Source: Heliocidaris tuberculata (taxonomy: Eukaryota > Echinodermata > Echinoidea > Camarodonta > Echinometridae). Taken from it: a DNA stretch of 64,000 bases. Shown here in pieces: positions 58,904-64,000 of this stretch. Made by a program: the position numbers and the translations under genes. The notes beneath the pieces were generated by a model that had not been told where the DNA came from, did not search any database, and saw only the letters and a list, made by a program, of their open reading frames with translations. The stretch's first letter is position 1. Each line of letters begins with the position of its first letter. Where the stretch lies: the NCBI GenBank assembly GCA_025618425.1, contig CM046844.1, forward strand, positions 11,582,058 to 11,646,057, given 5' to 3'.

Positions 58904-59229
58904 TTGAATGTTGTCCGAACGACCCCCCGAAAAAGCCTTCACTGCGCTCGTAGACCCGGAAGTGTCCCGTAATGTCATCGACCTACAGTCACGCAATTTT
59001 CAGATCCACCATATGTTAGACAAGACCGCTACTGCATGCATGCTGAAGACGCACGGTCAAAATGCGTGCAAGGCCCGCGCGTTCGTAGCGGTCTTGTCTA
59101 AGGTATGGTGGATCTGAAAATTGCATGGGTGACTGTAGGTCGATGACATTACGGGACACTTCTGGGTCTACGAGCGCCGTGAAGGCTTTTTTGCATTTCG
59201 GAGGGTCGTTAGGACAACATTGAACCATA
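58904..59229. repeat. 325-bp palindrome (arms ~150 bp)
   Basis: GTTGAATGTTGTCCGAACGA pairs with TCGTTAGGACAACATTGAAC; CAGATCCACCATA and GACAAGACCGCTAC are mirrored nearer the centre (about 59062). The two arms give similar short frames on opposite strands, which are not genes. Confidence 0.88.
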
Positions 59230-59412
59230 TTTTTTAATTCTAGGGTAAAAGATGAGGTTTTAATATTCTAAAGCTATGTTGAAGAGGAGGTGAGAGAAGC
59301 TGGCTCACGGTAAAGGTGATTTTCAAGAGGTTCTTTAGACTCTAAAATGGCTGCTATATTGCAGAGCGAGATTAAAAACCAGGCTCTGTGAAGAGTAGTA
59401 CACGTCAAGCTA

Positions 59413-60272
59413 CGGTCACAAAGTTTTGTACGAACGATGCGTTCGTAGTGCTCGTACGAATCTCACTGTTCGTACGAATTCTGGAGTTCGTAGAGATTCA
59501 TAGATGGGGCATAGTTTCTTCCGGCCTTCTTACAAAGTTTGTACGAATGCCGTTTAATTCGCCACAACAACTTGAGACCTTGAGAAACGAAGTGATTTTC
59601 GGTTATACAATGGCCCTAGAGTTTGTATGTTTTTCGTAAGAATGCCTCGAGTTATTCTTTCGTCAGACTTATGACCATCTTATGATTTTTGTTTGTCGCA
59701 AGATGGTCATACGTGCAACTCACGGCACTCTCAAGTCATTCGTAAGAAGATCTTACAAATTTTTGTATATTTTGTCGGGTTGCAAAAAGGCGCTGCCACG
59801 TACTGTCCAAAATTCTGTGACTGTTGAAAGTTTGATACTTTCAAGTTGGCAGTAGTGCTTTATACCCCCTAAAACTCAACAATTGCACAAATTGTGTACC
59901 TACGCCTTACGAGAACCTCACGAACGCCTTACAAACGCAAAGAATCATTCGTAAGAGTGCCGTACGAATCTCCATTCGTAAGGCGTTCTTTCAATCATCG
60001 TAAGAATTTAAGGATTCTAGAATTGTCTCTCAACCCTACAAAATCTTGCGTGGTCATTATGATGCTCTTACCATGTTCGTATGGCCGCCTTACGAAGAGG
60101 GGGTTTCATACGACGTTGAAAAAAATCTTGGACGAGACCATCGACGAGGCTGCGAACTTAGGAACGGTCTACGAATGCTGGTTTTGTACGGCCTTCTTGA
60201 GAGGATCTTATGAAATGGTCTAAAAATCGTTCGTACAGCGTTCGTAGCAGTTCTCAATAGTATTTGTGACCG
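59413..60272. mobile_element. 860-bp TIR element rich in TTCGTACGA words
   Basis: Ends CGGTCACAAA and TTTGTGACCG, perfect 10-bp inverted repeats (extendable with mismatches to AAGC). The interior has more than a dozen TTCGTA/TACGAA words in both orientations. It sits in one arm of a foldback whose other arm lacks it. Superfamily unknown. Confidence 0.7.
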
Positions 60273-60325
60273 AGGCTTCAGATATTTTTTTTTACTCGAT
60301 CTTCAAAGAGCCTTCCAGGCTGGGG

Positions 60326-62350
60326 TGATGAGAGAGAGCAGGTTATAAGATATTACTTGTTTTTTTGCCTCATTTTATGATCTTCTGCCCTGTGTTCAAA
60401 TAGTGTGGAGAACACATGTGTAGTCCCATGGCCATGCATATGATAGCCACTTTAGGCGCCTAGCTGTACGCGTTCGGTAATACAATGCTGTTCGGTAATA
60501 CAATCCATGACTATATGTGGGACTGTGTCAAACATTCACTATTGCAGTAGTCAAAACCAGACAACAAAATTGCTCTGTGCAAGATTTCATTTTCTTAAAT
60601 TTGCTAGATTACCTGATTCAGGGACTCTTCAAAAACTAGTCTTAGTCTTACTAACTGGACTAGACTAGCTGTACGAGCTCCATGGCTTACCAATGTGGTA
60701 CTGGCACACGGAGCTGTACATGTACATTGGATGCCAATACTGTGTGTGGAGGGGGATATCAACAAAAAAATCTAGATCTAAATATCACCACTTCCCACAT
60801 AATACTGTGAGCCATGCAAACCACCCTCGGAGTAATAGTAAATTCAACTTATTTCTCACTAAGTAAAGTCTAAAGATGGGGTGACATGACATACATTGTG
60901 TATGCTTCTGCGACATTTGCTCCTCCGTCCCTATCTTGAAAGGTCAAAGGTTAAGATCAAGTTCATGATTTGGTTTTTTGTTTAGGACAATTGACGATTA
61001 GGATTAGGTTTAGGATTAACATGGCAAATTTAGACCGGAGCAATTGTTGCAGGAGCAAATGTCATGGAACCAAAGATGAAACTTTTGTCAAATTGACGAT
61101 GTAGTAAAGGGCAGGTTTCAGTGTGGGACTGTCAGTTTCGGCAGCGGTCGACCTCTTTGTTGAAGAGGTACATGTAAAAACACCAGTATAATCAGCAAAA
61201 TTCTGAGAAAAAACTTCCTTTTACATTTTACTTTTTAGGATGATAAAATATGTGATTTCCTGACAATTTCTTCAATAGGATCTTTATCACCTTGATCAAG
61301 TGAAATGTTCTTGTTTTTGGCCAGCTTTCTTGCTCTTTTGAAGCTCACACATGAACTCGCCATTACACACTCGTCTGTGCCTGGGAAGCAATTCTCTGTA
61401 GTACGGAGGTACGGTACGCGAAGTTATACCTTGCGTATGCGTGAGTGATCCGTGCCCAGATTAATGTGAAGATCATTGTTGCCTTGGCTTTGGCTTTGGT
61501 GCCATCTTACTCTTTAGACTTTATTGTGAGGAAAAAATATTGCAGTGGGATAGCTGTGGGAAAGTGAGGCATGTGCCACAAGAGACTCCTCTAATGAAAA
61601 ACATAATTGTAGATCCACATTAGTTTCGATTTTACTCATTTTACTTCCTTTTTCCCATTCCCCATTTTCTCAAAGTAAGGGCGGGGGGTGGTCAGTATTT
61701 ATTGGATTTTATTGAATCTCTCTTAGGGACAATACGGAAAATCAACCCTGGCTGATCTGTTACTTCGAGTTGAATAGGTCCTGGACAGTGTCTTGCAAAG
61801 GATTGATGCCATTTGTTTTGTTTATTCAGTCTTAATTCTGAGCAACAAGACTCAACTTCAACACTTGAGAAGCTGTAATTTAGAGTTGAACATGTAATGG
61901 ACAATATTTTTATTAAAAAGTTTGATGTATTTTTTTTTTTATTCAGACTTATCAAATGCTGAGGATCAGAACTTGCCCTCAACTATTGTGATCTGTGATT
62001 GACAATTTTGAACAAGAGCTGGACACTGGCCTTGCAACATTGGCCATTCCCATTCTCCAGCAATCATGTAAGTTTACATCTACATTAACATCAACATCTA
62101 CATCAGCATGCTTTCCTAATGAGTAAATGCATGAAACCCAAGTGCCCTAATATACAGTGTAGGAAGTAAAAAAAAACCAGATAAATTTCAGATATGCCCA
62201 TTGTACGAATGAAAGCATCGCATCTAATAGCCTCTTGATTAAGCTTTGTGTGCTGGGGTTAATTTGTTTACTAATCATTTATGCTTTTATAGCTTTCTCA
62301 GTATCAGCTGAGCTTTGCCTTGTGCTGTGTTAGCTCAAAGACATTGCATA
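60326..62350. other. No gene recognised; upstream of the plus-strand FEM1-like gene
   Basis: Probably 5' intron or promoter-proximal DNA of the FEM1-like gene. No conserved frame or well-bounded element was recognised. Confidence 0.4.
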
Positions 62351-62430
62351 CAGTGGCATATATAGGGATTATGGCGCCCGGGGCAAACAATGAAGTTGTG
62401 CCTCCTTCCTCCTACTTCTTTGATGGGTCT
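62351..62430. mobile_element. Fragment of hAT-like MITE (CAGTGGC.TAT end)
   Basis: CAGTGGCATATATAGG and GGCGCCCGGGGCAAAC match the reverse complement of the right end of the element at 53796. No other end is seen. Confidence 0.65.
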
Positions 62431-62487
62431 GCAACATGGTCTGCAAGCGAATTCACATAACTTCTTTCATGTTACTTTAATCAGCAG

Positions 62488-62557
62488 ATACAACATTCTG
62501 ACAGCCTCCTGAGGAAACGGAAGGAGACATCATTAGGACATACTGTCCAATGTAAGT
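62488..62557 (+). other. 5'UTR part of second FEM1-like coding exon
   Basis: The acceptor gttactttaatcagcag is followed by ATACAACATTCTGACAGCC, matching the minus-strand gene. The segment is 70 nt against 75 nt there, so upstream frames differ; this supports non-coding status and the ATG choice in both copies. Confidence 0.7.
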
Positions 62558-64000
62558 ATGGCTACAGCTGAAGAGGTAGAGGAATCTGGTGATGAAAGTA
62601 ATGAACAATGGGCAGGTATCAAAAGCCTTACAAACTTAGCAACATATATCACTACATCAGATTCTACAAGGGTCTGTGATCTACAAAATGTCAAGGACTT
62701 CATTGAAAGGAGTCCTGGAGACTTGCACCTTGACCAGAGGAATGAGCAAGGTCAGACTGCTCTTATGAGAGCATGCTTTGATAGAAATAAGGAAGTTGTG
62801 GAGTTCTTGTTGGATAAAGGAGCTGATCCTAATCTGAGGTGTCTCAGAGAGGGAAACACTGCTCTTCATTATGTAGGCCAACGCCACTGGAGCTGTGACA
62901 CAGACAGCGAAACAGACTTGGAAGATTGGGAACCCTTTCCAGGCAAAGTCTCAGAGGCTGAGATCAGTTGCAAAGACTCCTTGTCTATGGAGAGTAGGAA
63001 TGATACTTATGACCGCTTGATCTTGAAGTACTGCTTGGATGAGAAGGCAAATCAATGTACTGTCTTTAAGAAGCAGAAGAGAAGTGCTAGAATCATTGAT
63101 ATCTTGATATCAGAGTATGGTGCTCTGTTACAGGTTAACAAGAATGGACTTACACCTGCAGATATTGCTGGGCTGCATAGGAAGCTACCAACTGTGTTGC
63201 ACTATATAAACAAAGACTATATTCCAAAGGTGGAGCAAATAAGAGCATTAGAGATTCTTGGCACATCCCTTATGATGAAGGATGATTATGAGAAAGCTTA
63301 CTTAGCATTCACCATGGCAGTGGAGAAACGCATTGAAAATCCACACGATGTGCCAACAAATGTTGCTAGATCTGAGTTAGAACATTGCCTTGGTCGCTCT
63401 GAATGCAAGAGTCTCAACGACTTGAGAAAGATCAATGGTGATAAACATGCAATGAAAATTGAGGGTATCCTTGTTGGGGACCGTGTTTTGCCAGATTCAC
63501 TGAAGCTTGAGTTTGTTTATGAGCGCCTTGTTGATTATGGGTATCACCTGTTGTTTCTCTGGGACACGCTAGATGCAGCATTTAGGGTGTTTACGGAATG
63601 CCTCCACCTTGAGTGTAAAGGACTTATGCCAGTTGGCAGGGTCCTTCTGTCATTGATGTACAGCATTAGCCAAGCGACAAGCTCTCCCAGTCTCCACAGA
63701 TTCAATTCACAATATGTGAATTTACTCTGTCAGTCTCTGGAGGCCTATGTTGATGTAATCAGGCAGGTAAACATTGAAAACCTGACAAACCATGTTCAAG
63801 AAATACTAATCAACCTGTCGAAGATCTTGTATTCCTTTACAAACCATCTCTGCAGAGTACAAGGTATAAATTGTGTCCTTGAACCTGTTGTCAAGATGAT
63901 CAAAGTCATATGGAGCAGGTTAACTAGAGATTCAGTTGCCAGGGACCCATACAGGCATCTCACCAACTCTGTCTGCCACAAGTTGCTTTGTGATATGGTG
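62558..64000 (+). CDS. FEM1: FEM1-family protein, second copy, cut by window end
   Basis: Open for 481 codons to the last base of the window, with no stop or frame change. It begins MATAEEVEESGDESNEQ and aligns almost throughout with residues 1-479 of the minus-strand gene (TALMRACFDRNKEVVEFLLD, IRALEILGTSLMMKDDYEKA, LLFLWDTLDAAFRVFTECLH). The acidic insert differs most (YDRLILKYCLDEKANQ against YDLKNCMDVHANQ). About 150 residues, including the BC and Cul2 boxes, should lie beyond the window. Like its partner it has an intron just upstream of the start and none within the visible coding part. The conserved frame with mostly conservative changes suggests a working gene. Confidence 0.88.
   Translation, partial: MATAEEVEESGDESNEQWAGIKSLTNLATYITTSDSTRVCDLQNVKDFIERSPGDLHLDQRNEQGQTALMRACFDRNKEVVEFLLDKGADPNLRCLREGNTALHYVGQRHWSCDTDSETDLEDWEPFPGKVSEAEISCKDSLSMESRNDTYDRLILKYCLDEKANQCTVFKKQKRSARIIDILISEYGALLQVNKNGLTPADIAGLHRKLPTVLHYINKDYIPKVEQIRALEILGTSLMMKDDYEKAYLAFTMAVEKRIENPHDVPTNVARSELEHCLGRSECKSLNDLRKINGDKHAMKIEGILVGDRVLPDSLKLEFVYERLVDYGYHLLFLWDTLDAAFRVFTECLHLECKGLMPVGRVLLSLMYSISQATSSPSLHRFNSQYVNLLCQSLEAYVDVIRQVNIENLTNHVQEILINLSKILYSFTNHLCRVQGINCVLEPVVKMIKVIWSRLTRDSVARDPYRHLTNSVCHKLLCDMV

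Larger units (their letters stand above)
56283..60325. mobile_element. ~4-kb foldback region with mirrored arms and nested insertions
   Basis: Left arm 56283-56450 (GGCTCTTTGAAGAG, TCTTCACAGAGCCTGG, TCTAAAGAACCTC, TTTACCGTGA) and right arm 59295-60325 in reverse complement (AGAGGTTCTTTAGACTC, CCAGGCTCTGTGAAGA, CTTCAAAGAGCC). The right arm is interrupted by an 860-bp element. Between the arms lie the nested TTAA elements and a palindrome. Confidence 0.65.

Noticed and set aside
58908..59228. Two similar 69-70 codon frames on opposite strands
   Set aside because: They are the two arms of one palindrome, which forces similar peptides; no sign of selection.
1..64000. CRISPR arrays, operons, ribosome binding sites or prophage
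   Set aside because: Spliced genes, animal protein families and transposon types show this is an animal nuclear genome; the short direct repeats are microsatellites or MITEs.

Overview
The window is animal nuclear DNA: long AT-rich introns with GT-AG junctions, dispersed short DNA transposons, poly-G/poly-C runs, frequent ACATGTA words and a short TTAGGG tract. Gene content and repeat style suggest a marine deuterostome invertebrate, most likely an echinoderm such as a sea urchin. The species is inference; no species-diagnostic sequence was recognised.

Layout. (1) 1-4.4 kb has no recognisable gene but holds large CT-rich low-complexity tracts. (2) 4.8-23.9 kb, plus strand: 16 coding exons of a Rap1GAP orthologue, from the GoLoco exon to the stop codon (749 residues in one continuous spliced frame), followed by a 3'UTR. 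Its upstream exons are not identified. The 3' splice site and start of the GoLoco exon lie in a five-copy tandem repeat of about 93 bp. (3) 24-35 kb has no intact gene; it holds many MITEs, a 300-bp hairpin, a roughly 400-bp degenerate tandem repeat and a GATC-rich foldback element. (4) 35.4-40.7 kb, minus strand: a broken FEM1-like pseudogene followed by an intact 632-residue FEM1-like gene with a C-terminal BC box and Cul2 box. (5) 41-62 kb is transposon-rich: a LINE fragment inside a MITE, hAT-like elements with 7-8 bp target duplications, TTAA-flanked (piggyBac-type) elements nested in each other, long palindromes and an interstitial telomeric tract. (6) 62.5 kb to the window end, plus strand: a second FEM1-like gene, highly similar to the first and cut by the window edge.

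The two FEM1-like genes are divergent (starts facing each other) and share their 5' splice acceptor. A further homologous pair of about 150 bp lies upstream of both (46.5 and 52.1 kb) in mirrored orientation, so the 40-63 kb interval looks like an old inverted duplication later expanded by transposons. Rap1GAP (Rap GTPase inactivation, possible G-alpha-i contact) and the FEM1-like proteins (predicted CUL2 ubiquitin-ligase substrate receptors) have no evident shared pathway; they are neighbours only.
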